Source: an uncultured Lachnospiraceae bacterium (GTDB lineage: Bacteria > Bacillota > Clostridia > Lachnospirales > Anaerotignaceae). Taken from it: a stretch of DNA of 64,000 nt. Under the pieces are notes generated by a model. The model did no database searches, was not told where the DNA came from, and was given only the letters and a program-made list of their open reading frames with translations. The number at the start of each line of letters is the position of its first letter. Position 1 is the first letter of the stretch. The translations under genes and the position numbers were made by a program. Location of the stretch: assembly GCA_944384295.1 (NCBI GenBank), contig CALWSU010000009.1, positions 1 through 64,000 of the forward strand, given 5' to 3'. Below are positions 53,791-63,125 of the stretch, in pieces.

Positions 53791-56700
53791 TTATACTGCT
53801 TTTTGTTTTCTTGCTTCGCGCTTCATCAATCTTTGTTTGCGTTTGGCTTCTCTTTTGGCGCGTCTTAAGACACGTTTTTCATACCGTTTGCGTTTGCGTT
53901 TATCCAAAGCCGCATACAATACCGGAATAAATACCAATGTGACCAAAGAAGATAAAGAAAGTCCAAAAATAACACTGATTGCCATAGAGCGCATCATTTC
54001 GCTACCTTCATCTTGTGAAAATACCAAAGGCAGCATACCCAAAATGGTTGTGAGCGTTGTCATCAAAATAGGACGCAGACGACGCGGTCCCGCTGTGGTC
54101 AAAGCATCGTAACAATTCATACCACGCGCCATCAATTGATTGGTATAGTCTATCAACACGATACCATTATTTACTACCATACCAGCAAGCATGATAAAGC
54201 CCATCATAGAGGTCATAGTGATGGAATTGCCTGTCAAATACAGACCAAAAATTGCACCTGTAAACGCCAAAGGCATAGAGAACATAATAATCATAGGGTG
54301 ACGCAGGCTTTCAAACTGTGATGCCATAATCATATATACCAGCAATACCGCCACAATCAAAGCTGTGGTCAAAGATTGGAATGCATCATTCATCATTTCC
54401 AATGTACCAGAGAAACCATAAGAGCATCCTTCTGGGAATGGATAGCTGTCCAATGCCGCTATGACTTGCTGCTGCGCAATATTCCCATTTAATCCATCTG
54501 CGCTGGCTTCAATCGTGACATAATTTTTCTGATTTTCACGTGTAATAGATGCCGCGCTTTCGCTCATTTCGACCGTCGCAATGCTGGAAAGTGGAATTTG
54601 CCCACCATAAGCAGATGCCACAGTCAAATTTTCCAAATCGGATAAATAGTTGACTTGTTGTGTATCATATCTCACCACAACGTCTATTTCCATACCATCG
54701 ACTTTATACTGTGTTGCAGTTGCGCCAGAAATTGCCGTGTTCAAAGAATTGGCAATCGATGCTGTTGTGATGCCATATAAAGAAGCTTTCCCTCTGTCAA
54801 TCACCACGCGCGCCTCTGGCACGGTATCGCCTGTGGAACCTGTGACATCTGTAAAGCCGGGTATCGCCGCAATGACATCTATCACATCTTGCTCTACTGC
54901 CATCAAGGTTTCTGCATCATAACCATAAATATTAAAGGATACATCTGCACCGCCAAAGCTGCCCATTGCAGAGCCAGAAGGTGCCGCTGTAATTTCCGCG
55001 CCAGCAATATCCGCCATACGCGCTTGTATATCGTCACAGACCTGCGCCGTAGAGCGTGTACGTTCTGCTTTATCCACCAGATTGACTGTCACACTTGCAC
55101 CAGAAGAACTGCCGCTTGACATACTGCCACCGCCAGTAGAAGCATATATCATTTCTGCCTCTGGAATATCCTGCAAACGGTACAGCACTTCCCATACCAC
55201 TTCTTCTGTATTGTCCAAATCGGAACCATTGGGCAATTCTATGGTAATATTGGCTACCCCTTCGTCTGTTTCGTCCATAAAGTCCATACCTGCCAAAGGA
55301 ATGGTCATCAGGCTGGCGCAAAATGTTGCCAAAACAATCAACACAGTGACAATGGGGTGATGCAATGCCGCGCGCATCAATTTTTCATATCCATTGGTCA
55401 ATGCATCAAAAAACAAATCCAATAAAAACGAAATCCGAAATTTGCGTTTTGTTTTTTCTTTTTCTGTATTCTTGCGCAAAAATACGGCACAAGCCATTGG
55501 TACGAATGTAATCGAAACCACCAAGGACGAAACCAAAGAAAAACAAATCGAGAAAGACAAACTTTGCATGATTTGCCCAACCGAACCGGAAGTAAAGGCA
55601 ATCGGCAAAAATACGGCAACTGTGGTCAAGGTAGAGGCAGTAACTGCCATAGTTACTTCTTTCGCACCCGTTTCCGCTGCTTCTTTGGGGTCATAGCCTC
55701 GTTCATAATACTGATATACACTATCCAATACTACGACTGAGTTATCGACCAACATACCAATCCCAATGGCAAGCCCACCCATAGAGATGATATTGAGCGT
55801 CATGCCAGAAAGATACATCAAGCCGAAGGTCGCCAATATGGAGGTTGGAATCGACATAGCAATGATAGCTGATGTAATGGGATTTTTCAAAAATACCAAT
55901 AATACGAAAAACGCAATCAGCGCACTGAGCAATGCCGTTTCTGTTACATTCGACAATGACATTTGAATGTAATCTGCCGTATCTGTCAGCATTACCATAT
56001 GGATTTCTGGATAATCCTGATTGAGCTGTTCCATTTCGGCATTCAGTTTTTCGCTGACATCTACCAAGTTTGCAGTAGATTGTTTGTTGACCGAAAGCAA
56101 AATACCATAATTGCCATCTATGATACTAAAAGCGGTACGGTCTACTTCCACTTCTTCCACGCGTGCCACATCTTCCAAATGAATCAGCGCGCCGCTTGGT
56201 GTTGTGATGGGAAGCTGTTCAATGTCTTCTATGCTTTCAAATTCGCCCATGGTACGTACTTGCACATCGGTCGTGCCTTGCAGCAAAGAACCAGACGGCA
56301 AATTCATATTTTCTGCGGATAATGATTGACTGATAGAGGTAGTAGAAAGCCCATAGCCTGCCATTTTCTGGGGGTCAATGGTGATACGCACTTCACGTTC
56401 CACGCCACCTGTTACATCAACAGAAGCTACACCTTCGATACGTTCCAAACGGTTGAGCACATTATCTTCTACCATTTCATTGAGTGCAGTCAAATCCATA
56501 TTTTCCGCTGTGACGCCAACCGAAATGGGGGTTGCATTCATATCCATTTTGATGATGTTTGGTTCGTTTGCATCATCAGGCAGCAATGCTTTAGTACGGT
56601 CTACCACATCACGCAAGTCCATTGCTGCGATGTCGATGTCTGTACCGTCGACAAACTGCACCATAACCAAAGACATATTTGCCGAAGAAACCGAAGTCAC

Positions 56701-56934
56701 GTTTTCTACATTAGAAACCGTACTGAGCGATTCCTCCAAAGGCTCTGTCACAAGATTTTCAATTTCTGTAGGACCTGCGCCAACGTACGTTGTGCTAACT
56801 ACGACAACCGGAATATCGACTTCCGGCATCAAGTTCATATCCAGATTCATATAGGCGACAATCCCTGCCAAAAATACCATCATCGTCACCATTAAAGTCG
56901 TTACACTGCGGCGAATGGCAATTCTTGAAATCAT
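53791..56934 (-). CDS. RND efflux permease (AcrB/HAE1-type)
   Basis: A 1047-residue RND transporter of full length. It has the N-terminal helix (ITSRIAIRRSVTT-like start), two large periplasmic-type loops and twelve membrane helices, including GGLAIGIGMLVDNSVVVLD with the proton-relay Asp region and the second-half GFIMLAGMVVNNGIVLID. The C-terminus is a long Lys/Arg-rich cytoplasmic tail. It starts 3 bp past the adaptor gene. Powered by proton motive force; no outer-membrane factor gene is near. Confidence 0.96.
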   Translation of the reverse strand: MISRIAIRRSVTTLMVTMMVFLAGIVAYMNLDMNLMPEVDIPVVVVSTTYVGAGPTEIENLVTEPLEESLSTVSNVENVTSVSSANMSLVMVQFVDGTDIDIAAMDLRDVVDRTKALLPDDANEPNIIKMDMNATPISVGVTAENMDLTALNEMVEDNVLNRLERIEGVASVDVTGGVEREVRITIDPQKMAGYGLSTTSISQSLSAENMNLPSGSLLQGTTDVQVRTMGEFESIEDIEQLPITTPSGALIHLEDVARVEEVEVDRTAFSIIDGNYGILLSVNKQSTANLVDVSEKLNAEMEQLNQDYPEIHMVMLTDTADYIQMSLSNVTETALLSALIAFFVLLVFLKNPITSAIIAMSIPTSILATFGLMYLSGMTLNIISMGGLAIGIGMLVDNSVVVLDSVYQYYERGYDPKEAAETGAKEVTMAVTASTLTTVAVFLPIAFTSGSVGQIMQSLSFSICFSLVSSLVVSITFVPMACAVFLRKNTEKEKTKRKFRISFLLDLFFDALTNGYEKLMRAALHHPIVTVLIVLATFCASLMTIPLAGMDFMDETDEGVANITIELPNGSDLDNTEEVVWEVLYRLQDIPEAEMIYASTGGGSMSSGSSSGASVTVNLVDKAERTRSTAQVCDDIQARMADIAGAEITAAPSGSAMGSFGGADVSFNIYGYDAETLMAVEQDVIDVIAAIPGFTDVTGSTGDTVPEARVVIDRGKASLYGITTASIANSLNTAISGATATQYKVDGMEIDVVVRYDTQQVNYLSDLENLTVASAYGGQIPLSSIATVEMSESAASITRENQKNYVTIEASADGLNGNIAQQQVIAALDSYPFPEGCSYGFSGTLEMMNDAFQSLTTALIVAVLLVYMIMASQFESLRHPMIIMFSMPLAFTGAIFGLYLTGNSITMTSMMGFIMLAGMVVNNGIVLIDYTNQLMARGMNCYDALTTAGPRRLRPILMTTLTTILGMLPLVFSQDEGSEMMRSMAISVIFGLSLSSLVTLVFIPVLYAALDKRKRKRYEKRVLRRAKREAKRKQRLMKREARKQKAV

Positions 56935-56937
56935 GCT

Positions 56938-58065
56938 TTATTCCCCCTCACCTGTCAGCTCTGCGCCTGAAATGGGTACGCGCACGGTATCTTCCGTCGG
57001 ATTTTGCACCTGCACTTCTTCGCCATCGCTGATATAGGTCTGTCCTTTTGTCACCACCTGCATATCGGCTGTCAGACCGCTTGTGATTTCAACATTTTCG
57101 CCGCTTTCAATGCCCAATGTGACAGGCACTTTTTTGGCAGTATTATTTTCTACAATGTATACATAAGTTTCTTCCTCTTTTTCGATGACAGCATCTCGAG
57201 GCAGTATCAAAGCATTTTGAGACGCAGCAGTCACGAATTTGACTTCCGCAATCATACCCGGTTTGAATGCCCCTTTGCTGTTATTTAATGTCACTTTGAC
57301 AGTATATGTACCCGTTTGTGTTGCGGTAGGGCTGATGGTAGAAACCGTACCAGAAAAAGGTTCTTCCGAAACCGCTGTCAATAGCACATCTACAGATTCG
57401 CCGACTGCAATATCATTGACCATTTGTTCTGATACCCCAACTTCTACTTTGACTGTAGACAAATCAATGATGGTATAAGCTGGCGCGCTTTGTCCCGCAA
57501 AGCTGCCCACTTCTACCCCACGGGCAGAAATCACGCCACTGATGGGCGCAGTGATATTACAATCATCAATATTTTTTTGCAAATTTTCCATCTGTATTTG
57601 AATTGAAGTCAAATTCGCCTGCGCACTATCATATGCCAACTGCAATTGGTCTAAATCATTCTTTGCTAAAATGCCTTCTTCATACAATATGGTATTGCTT
57701 TCTAACTGTGATTTTGCGTTGTCGACCTGCAATTGTGTAGCGGCATAATTGGCTTCTAAAGAACGCATATTATTTTGCAAGTCTGTACTGTCTAATGTAA
57801 ACAATACTGCGCCTTCTTGTACTGTATTGCCCACATCATACGCATAACTTGTGACCTTTCCCGCCATACTGGGTACAACGGAAACCTCTCGTGACGGCGC
57901 AACCGTACCAGAATACGAAAAATCGCTGGAAATCTCCCCTGTTGTCACGGTGGTGGTTTGTACGGTACGTACTGCTTTTTCTTCCACGACCGGCTCCTCC
58001 TGTGCGGTACAGCCACTCACTGCCAGCACACAGAGCAAAGCCAAACAAATCCCTGTTTTTTTCAT
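56938..58065 (-). CDS. RND efflux adaptor subunit (membrane fusion lipoprotein)
   Basis: A 375-residue protein. Lipoprotein signal MKKTGICLALLCVLAVSGC, then a lipoyl-like half (VTSYAYDVGNTVQEGAVLF), a coiled-coil hairpin (about 90-150), the second lipoyl half (ITAPISGVISARGVEVG), and beta-barrel domains. It links the RND permease to its exit path. Its ATG overlaps the MarR stop codon (ATGA), and it is followed directly by the permease. Confidence 0.95.
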   Translation of the reverse strand: MKKTGICLALLCVLAVSGCTAQEEPVVEEKAVRTVQTTTVTTGEISSDFSYSGTVAPSREVSVVPSMAGKVTSYAYDVGNTVQEGAVLFTLDSTDLQNNMRSLEANYAATQLQVDNAKSQLESNTILYEEGILAKNDLDQLQLAYDSAQANLTSIQIQMENLQKNIDDCNITAPISGVISARGVEVGSFAGQSAPAYTIIDLSTVKVEVGVSEQMVNDIAVGESVDVLLTAVSEEPFSGTVSTISPTATQTGTYTVKVTLNNSKGAFKPGMIAEVKFVTAASQNALILPRDAVIEKEEETYVYIVENNTAKKVPVTLGIESGENVEITSGLTADMQVVTKGQTYISDGEEVQVQNPTEDTVRVPISGAELTGEGE

Positions 58066-58538
58066 TCCTGTTTTCCTCCTGCTGTCATCATTTGATTAAA
58101 TTCTTCTAAATGCGCCAAACAACGTGCTTGTGTCTGGGCATCGAATTGGCTAAAACAAGCAGCAATGGTATCCAAAGCCATTTCTTCTGCCTCTGCCACA
58201 GCCTCCTTGCCTTTTGTGGTCAAATGAAAAAAAACTTTTCTGCCGTCCATGTCTGCTTCTTGTTTTCGGGTCAAATAGCCGAGTTTTTCTAGCTTGGAAA
58301 GTATGATAGACATACTGCTTTTACTGATACTGAACCACTTGGCAATCTCTGAAAGTGTATGTATATTTGCGTTTTTGATAAACATCAACACATGGAATTG
58401 ACGTATTGTCAGAGCCCTCTCTTTGGTCTTTCCATTGATATTGAATGATTTTTCGATATGCGCACGATTCCAACACAATATATTCATATTCAATGCCATC
58501 AATTGTTTTGCAATTTGTTTTGCGCAATCTATTGACAT
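58062..58538 (-). CDS. MarR family transcriptional regulator of the RND operon
   Basis: A 158-residue winged-helix regulator: helix-turn-helix LSEIAKWFSISKSSMSIILSKL and wing QEADMDGRKVFFHLT. The start at 58538 follows GGGGAGG. First gene of the operon, overlapping the adaptor gene by 4 bp, so it is an obvious candidate repressor of the pump. Confidence 0.93.
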   Translation of the reverse strand: MSIDCAKQIAKQLMALNMNILCWNRAHIEKSFNINGKTKERALTIRQFHVLMFIKNANIHTLSEIAKWFSISKSSMSIILSKLEKLGYLTRKQEADMDGRKVFFHLTTKGKEAVAEAEEMALDTIAACFSQFDAQTQARCLAHLEEFNQMMTAGGKQE

Positions 58539-58575
58539 AATACCGTCCTCCCCGAAATTCATGTACTGCATGGTA

Positions 58576-58612
58576 ACAAAATGATTTTAAGATAAAACTA
58601 ATTTTGTGTCAA
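58576..58612 (-). promoter_or_regulatory. Promoter and candidate operator of the MarR-RND operon
   Basis: On the minus strand, TTGACA (58612-58607) and TAAAAT (58589-58584) are 17 bp apart. The inverted pair ACAAAAT (58576-58582) and ATTTTGT (58601-58607) brackets the promoter, suggesting autorepression by the MarR protein. Confidence 0.72.
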
Positions 58613-58636
58613 TTCTTTCCTACCGCAACAAATCAA

Positions 58637-58679
58637 AAAAACCGGAAATCTTTTGGTAAGTAAAAGATTTCCGGTTTTT
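58637..58679. terminator. Terminator after thiME
   Basis: AAAAACCGGAAATCTTTT (58637-58654) pairs perfectly with AAAAGATTTCCGGTTTTT (58662-58679). It ends the thiW-thiME transcript and is symmetric enough to work on either strand. Confidence 0.92.
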
Positions 58680-58689
58680 CCAATTGTTT

Positions 58690-60174
58690 TTATGCTTCGC
58701 CCAACATTTCCTCTACTTTATGCAACAGGCGTTTGGTTGCTTCGCCTGGGTGTTTTTTGGCATAAATTGCCGAAATCACGGAAATGCCGTCTACGCCACT
58801 ACCCTTGAGCTGCATCACATTTTCCTCTGAAATGCCGCCGATAGCAACGACTGGAATGTCCACTGCTTTGCAAATTGCCAATAATTCGGCATTGCTCAAA
58901 GACTGTGCATCTTTCTTGGTATCGGTATGGAACACAGCGCCTACGCCGATATAATCCGCGCCGCTTTCCTGCGCGCGTACTGCCGTTTCTACCGTATTGG
59001 CGGAAATGCCCAAAATACGGTCAGGTCCAATCATAGCGCGTACATCTTTTCCCACAATATCGCTTTGTCCCACATGCACACCGTCTGCACCGCAAGCCAA
59101 AGCAATATCAATATCATCATTCACCACAAAAGGCACATGATAGCGTTTTGCCAAAGCCGCCAGTTCTTTGGCTTCTTGCAAAAATGTGTCATGGTCTAAT
59201 TCTTTTTCACGAATCTGTAAAAATGTTGCACCTGCTGCCAAAACTTCTTCTGTCACATCATACAATGTGCGTTGTCCCAACCAAGTTCTATCTGTAATGG
59301 CATACAGTTTCATAGATTCTTTTGTGGCTTCTTCCGGCAGGAAGATTTCCTCTACTTTGGCATACTGCGCTAAAGTTTTTGCGTCCAGCAAACTGATTTG
59401 GTCTACCAGATGGGTACGGAATGTCAAAGTACCGCCGCCCTGTGCGTCTGTTTTCTGGCGTGCGATTTCGCCGCTGACACCCATCAATGTCACTGCACAT
59501 ACAGCCGCTTCCAAAATCTGATTGGGATTGCCGCCGCAAAACGCGCCCAAAAGTGCGGTCAGCATACAGCCGCTCCCAGTGATACGTGACATCATGGCGT
59601 CCCCATTGCGCAGCGCAAAAACACGTTCCGCAGATGCCACAATATCAATCACGCCGGAAATGGCAATCACTGCGCCTGTTCTGCGTGCCAAATCCCGCGC
59701 CATACGCGCAAAGCGTTTATAATTTTTCTCTGTAATTTTGTCTTCCTCCGCTGCGTCTACGCCTCTTGTTGCGCCGCTGCCGAGTGCCAGATGTTTGATT
59801 TCGGAAGTATTGCCACGAATGACAGCAAATTTCACTTGTTCCAATAAGGCTTTGCCGCCATTGCGTCGTAAGGTAGTCGCACCCACTGCCACAGGGTCAA
59901 GTACAACCGGTACACCTGCTGCATTTGCCGCTTTGCCCGCTACCAACATAGCTTCTACATCTTCCATCGTGCCCATATTCATCACAAGCGCCTGAACCAC
60001 AGAAGCCACTTCCGCCACTTCGTCCACTTCATGCGCCATCGTTGGCGATGCGCCTGCCGCCAATATGATATTGGCGCAGTCATTGACGGTCACAAAGTTT
60101 GTAATCGCCTGTACTACAGGTTCTTTTTCTTTTACATTCTGCATCATCTGTGCAAATAAAGCCTCTGTCTGCAT
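58690..60174 (-). CDS. thiME: Fused hydroxyethylthiazole kinase / thiamine-phosphate synthase (ThiM-ThiE)
   Basis: A 494-residue bifunctional protein for thiamine salvage. Residues 1 to about 280 are ThiM (PVVQAITNFVTVNDCANIIL; GNTSEIKHLA; MSRITGSGCMLTALLGAF), which phosphorylates hydroxyethylthiazole. Residues 288-494 are ThiE (MKLYAITDRT; FLQIREKELD; NDDIDIALACGADGVHVGQ; AIGGISEENV), which joins it with HMP-PP to give thiamine phosphate. The order is kinase first, opposite to yeast Thi6. GGAGGGAACG precedes the ATG. It lies downstream of thiW under a TPP riboswitch. Confidence 0.96.
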   Translation of the reverse strand: MQTEALFAQMMQNVKEKEPVVQAITNFVTVNDCANIILAAGASPTMAHEVDEVAEVASVVQALVMNMGTMEDVEAMLVAGKAANAAGVPVVLDPVAVGATTLRRNGGKALLEQVKFAVIRGNTSEIKHLALGSGATRGVDAAEEDKITEKNYKRFARMARDLARRTGAVIAISGVIDIVASAERVFALRNGDAMMSRITGSGCMLTALLGAFCGGNPNQILEAAVCAVTLMGVSGEIARQKTDAQGGGTLTFRTHLVDQISLLDAKTLAQYAKVEEIFLPEEATKESMKLYAITDRTWLGQRTLYDVTEEVLAAGATFLQIREKELDHDTFLQEAKELAALAKRYHVPFVVNDDIDIALACGADGVHVGQSDIVGKDVRAMIGPDRILGISANTVETAVRAQESGADYIGVGAVFHTDTKKDAQSLSNAELLAICKAVDIPVVAIGGISEENVMQLKGSGVDGISVISAIYAKKHPGEATKRLLHKVEEMLGEA

Positions 60175-60237
60175 GTTCGTTCCCTCCTGCTTGTTCAGTT
60201 TCTGATTATGAATTATGGATTATTGATTATTGATTGT

Positions 60238-60762
60238 TTATTTTATATTTCTTTTGCGTTTTTCTATCAATCTAGCATAAACGCCGCTTTTTTTGAGCGC
60301 AGTGATGACCAATACCGCCAAAAACGCACCCATTGCGGAAGATGGCACAAATGCCGGAATATAAACCAAAGGCGTTTGCAAATCCATACCGTATAAATAT
60401 TTCATCACAGGATAGGACGCCAAAGCACTCAAAATACCTGTACCAAAAACTTCCCCAATCACTGCCATATACAGCTTGCCGCCGGATTTGCGGTACAACA
60501 GACCAGATAAAAACGCACCGATGACTGCCCCGATGACTGCCAAAGCCGTGCGTCCTGTCATCATACGCAAAATCCCTGTAATCAAAGCCGCCAAAAATGC
60601 CCAATACGGTCCTACAAATACCGCCGCCAGCACATTGATGAAATGCTGAAACGGTGCCATATTCGGAAACCATACGATAGACGATAACACAAAGCCCATC
60701 GCCGCGAAAATTGCCGTCAATATCATTTCAAACACATAATTTTTATTTTGTTTGCCATTCAT
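60238..60762 (-). CDS. thiW: ThiW, thiazole-specific ECF transporter S component
   Basis: A 174-residue membrane protein with five or six helices and the ThiW pattern (AAMGFVLSSIVWFPNMAPFQHFINV; GRTALAVIGAVIGAFLSGLLY; YIPAFVPSSAMGA). It should import the thiazole precursor with a shared ECF energising module, which is not in this window. The start at 60762 follows AAGGAGGG; the longer frame runs back through the riboswitch terminator and is rejected. Confidence 0.94.
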   Translation of the reverse strand: MNGKQNKNYVFEMILTAIFAAMGFVLSSIVWFPNMAPFQHFINVLAAVFVGPYWAFLAALITGILRMMTGRTALAVIGAVIGAFLSGLLYRKSGGKLYMAVIGEVFGTGILSALASYPVMKYLYGMDLQTPLVYIPAFVPSSAMGAFLAVLVITALKKSGVYARLIEKRKRNIK

Positions 60763-60849
60763 CTCAAAGCCCTCCTTCTGACAGCACTGCTCCTTTTTTG
60801 TCAAATGATTGGATTTTGCCGCAGCACAAATACCAGATACAAACACAAG

Positions 60850-60877
60850 AAAAAAGGATTTCCCTTTGGAAATCCTT
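60850..60877 (-). terminator. Riboswitch expression-platform terminator
   Basis: On the minus strand, AAGGATTTCC (60877-60868) pairs with GGAAATCCTT (60863-60854), followed by TTTTTTC. Its position between aptamer and thiW indicates transcription attenuation when TPP is bound. Confidence 0.88.
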
Positions 60878-60903
60878 CGTTGTATCCGCATATGTATCAT
60901 ACT

Positions 60904-60995
60904 GCACTCCCTACGTTGGCATTATCCAAATCAGGTGTAAAGGTCGAAGGAGATGCCCTTCCTCTCAGCCTTCCTTATGAAAGCTCCCTTTGCAT
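60904..60995 (-). promoter_or_regulatory. TPP riboswitch (THI-box)
   Basis: The minus strand carries the conserved aptamer pieces in order: GGGAGC, GGCTGAGAGG, CTTCGACC, ACCTGATTTGGATAATGCC and CGTAGGGAGT. P1 forms between the GGGAG and CTCCC regions. It controls thiW and thiME. Confidence 0.97.
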
Positions 60996-61004
60996 TCTTT
61001 TGTC

Positions 61005-61033
61005 ATTATAATACGGTTTGTGTCGGTTGTCAA
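61005..61033 (-). promoter_or_regulatory. Promoter of the TPP-riboswitch transcript
   Basis: On the minus strand, TTGACA (61033-61028) and TATAAT (61010-61005), both perfect, are 17 bp apart. The -35 overlaps the tadA stop codon, so the thi operon promoter is partly inside the upstream gene. Confidence 0.9.
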
Positions 61034-61623
61034 TGTGAGGATATGGGCGCAGCATGTGCCGTATTGTCCGTATTTGCTGTACATGCGGTATCTGCGGCAT
61101 TTTTGCGAAACCGTTTGAAAAAACGTTTCATAATCTCGCTACATTCTGGCTGCAATACGCCTTCCACAACATCGACTTGATGATTGAGTTTTGGTTCATT
61201 GAGTACATCTAACACAGAACCGGCACAGCCTGCTTTACTATTGCGTGTACCAAACACCACTTTGGGAATGCGCGCCTGTACAATCGCGCCCGCACACATC
61301 GGGCAAGGCTCTACTGTTACATATAACACACAATCCTCCAGCCGCCAATCGCCTACTATCTCTGCCGCCGCGTTGATGACATCAATTTCCGCGTGTCGCA
61401 GTGGATTTTTTGCAGTATTGCGCATGTTATGCCCACGCGCAATGATTGCACCTGCTCGTACCATCACCGCGCCAATCGGTACTTCTCCCATGTCTAAGGC
61501 TTTTTGTGCTTCCGCCAAAGCCTCCCGCATATAGCAAATATCTTGCTCGTTTTGCTCTATTTGTTGTTCTGTTTGCTCTGTTTGTTCTATTTGCTCAGTC
61601 ATACTTTCATTTTTCTGCTGCAC
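61030..61623 (-). CDS. tadA: tRNA-specific adenosine deaminase TadA
   Basis: A 197-residue deaminase that makes inosine at the wobble position of tRNA-Arg(ACG). The zinc site is HAEIDVI (with catalytic Glu) and PCPMCAGAI; ARIPKVVFGTRNSKAGCAGS is also typical. The N-terminus has an extra Gln/Glu/Thr-rich repeat (EQTEQTEQQIEQNEQ) and the C-terminus an Ala/Thr/Asn-rich tail, both outside the normal fold. The start is probably GTG at 61623, inside the preceding gene and 12 bp past AAGGAGGTGA; ATG at 61602 is possible. Confidence 0.94.
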   Translation of the reverse strand: MQQKNESMTEQIEQTEQTEQQIEQNEQDICYMREALAEAQKALDMGEVPIGAVMVRAGAIIARGHNMRNTAKNPLRHAEIDVINAAAEIVGDWRLEDCVLYVTVEPCPMCAGAIVQARIPKVVFGTRNSKAGCAGSVLDVLNEPKLNHQVDVVEGVLQPECSEIMKRFFKRFRKNAADTACTANTDNTAHAAPISSH

Positions 61624-62974
61624 TGGTCTGCGTCACCTCCTTCGCAATACATAAGGAGCCTTTGCGCGCTTCAATATCGGTTACCAACCAATAATCGTCT
61701 AAACCATCATCATTCATATCACAAGCATAAATACATTGTGCATATACAATATCTTCATTCGACGAACGCAGACCTTTTTCTGTCAAAATATAACGTATGG
61801 TCGTACCAGTCATGTCACAGATATAAATTTCTTTTACGCCATCACGGTTCAAATCGCCGCTGGTAATCGCACCATACAAACTTTCTACACCCAAATGTGT
61901 CGACCAAATCAAGCGGAAATTGTTTCCGTTTTTCTGATACAAATATAAATCCAGTCCATCACTCATCAAATATTCTGCGGTACCATCGCCGTCCAAATCT
62001 GTGATATGTATGTAATGTATGGTATGTTTGAGTCTGGTATATCCTGTATTTTCCCAGCCTTCTGCACCTTTTTCATAATATTGTATCAGCTTTTCACCAC
62101 CGACCAAAAGCCGACTGCCTTCTGCCGCCAAGGCACTGCCTTGACTGGCTTCTAAAGCAATTTCTGTATTCATGCGCTGCATGTTGTTATCATAAAATAC
62201 GATTTTTTCCGAACGTGTATAAGTATGTTCGCCTTCGCCTTGTCCTTGTACTGTCAAAGAAGAAAGTACAACCGCCAATTCGCTGCCGTTTTCCCCGTCA
62301 TAGAATGTAGCCGCTGTTGCGTCTAATCCGCTGCCAAATGTCAAAGTGCGCCACAAACGCAATGCGCCGCCTTGATAACGATAAATCTGGACTGCGCCGT
62401 CTTGTATCGAGGCTGTCAATACATTGCCTTTTGCATCTTTGCCCACAGACACAAAGCCATCTTTTGGAAAACTTGCCGCACTGGAAGAAAACGCATCTGT
62501 CGAAAGCGGTGCTTCCCATTGTTCATATTGTTTAAAATGTCCGTCTGCCAAGAAGGGATTGCGTTCCTGTAAGCTGTAATATCCATTATCATATCCGCCC
62601 TGATAACATACCCCAATCAATGTGCTGCCTGAAAAATAGCATAAAAGCTGTCCCGCAACATCGCCATTATAATGCACCAAAGATGCTGTGCCTAATACGA
62701 CAGAAGAACCCGCATAATTGCGCATATCATAGGTACAGTCTGCGGAGGCTGTGTATAAATTTTCTGCCGCTCCACTGTTTTCCGGCAATTTGACTTCCGA
62801 AAACTGCAAACTATCTCCGTCAAAATCCCAATAATATTCTTCTGTAATCTGTTCAATCTGTGCGCTGTACTGCTCCTGCTGTGCGGCTGTGAGTGAAAAC
62901 ACCGCTTCCTCCTGCCCGCAGGCAGTCAAGCCGAACAATGTACACACCAACAGACAGAATTTGATTCTGTTCAT
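61607..62974 (-). CDS. Lipoprotein with FG-GAP/VCBS-like repeats
   Basis: A 455-residue protein with a lipoprotein signal (MNRIKFCLLVCTLFGLTAC, lipobox LTAC). The C-terminal part has calcium-loop repeats like integrin FG-GAP units: ITDLDGDGTAEYLMSDGLDL, TSGDLNRDGVKEIYICD and ACDMNDDGLDDYWLV. It is probably an outward-facing beta-propeller; the ligand is unknown. The start at 62974 follows GAAGGGGA. It overlaps tadA by 17 bp. Confidence 0.86.
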   Translation of the reverse strand: MNRIKFCLLVCTLFGLTACGQEEAVFSLTAAQQEQYSAQIEQITEEYYWDFDGDSLQFSEVKLPENSGAAENLYTASADCTYDMRNYAGSSVVLGTASLVHYNGDVAGQLLCYFSGSTLIGVCYQGGYDNGYYSLQERNPFLADGHFKQYEQWEAPLSTDAFSSSAASFPKDGFVSVGKDAKGNVLTASIQDGAVQIYRYQGGALRLWRTLTFGSGLDATAATFYDGENGSELAVVLSSLTVQGQGEGEHTYTRSEKIVFYDNNMQRMNTEIALEASQGSALAAEGSRLLVGGEKLIQYYEKGAEGWENTGYTRLKHTIHYIHITDLDGDGTAEYLMSDGLDLYLYQKNGNNFRLIWSTHLGVESLYGAITSGDLNRDGVKEIYICDMTGTTIRYILTEKGLRSSNEDIVYAQCIYACDMNDDGLDDYWLVTDIEARKGSLCIAKEVTQTSAAEK

Positions 62975-63125
62975 TCGTATTTCCCCTTCTCTCTTGTCTA
63001 CGCACATGCTGTATCGCCTGCGCGGCTGTGCTTCGCCACGAGAACGTGTGGCAAAAAATCCATTTCGCCATCATATGCAATCCATTATAACGGATTTGCA
63101 GAATTTTTTCAAACGCATTTTGTTT

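Noticed and set aside
60763-60900. N-terminal extension of ThiW into the riboswitch region
   Set aside because: It would translate the attenuator terminator; a strong AAGGAGGG fixes the later ATG at 60762.
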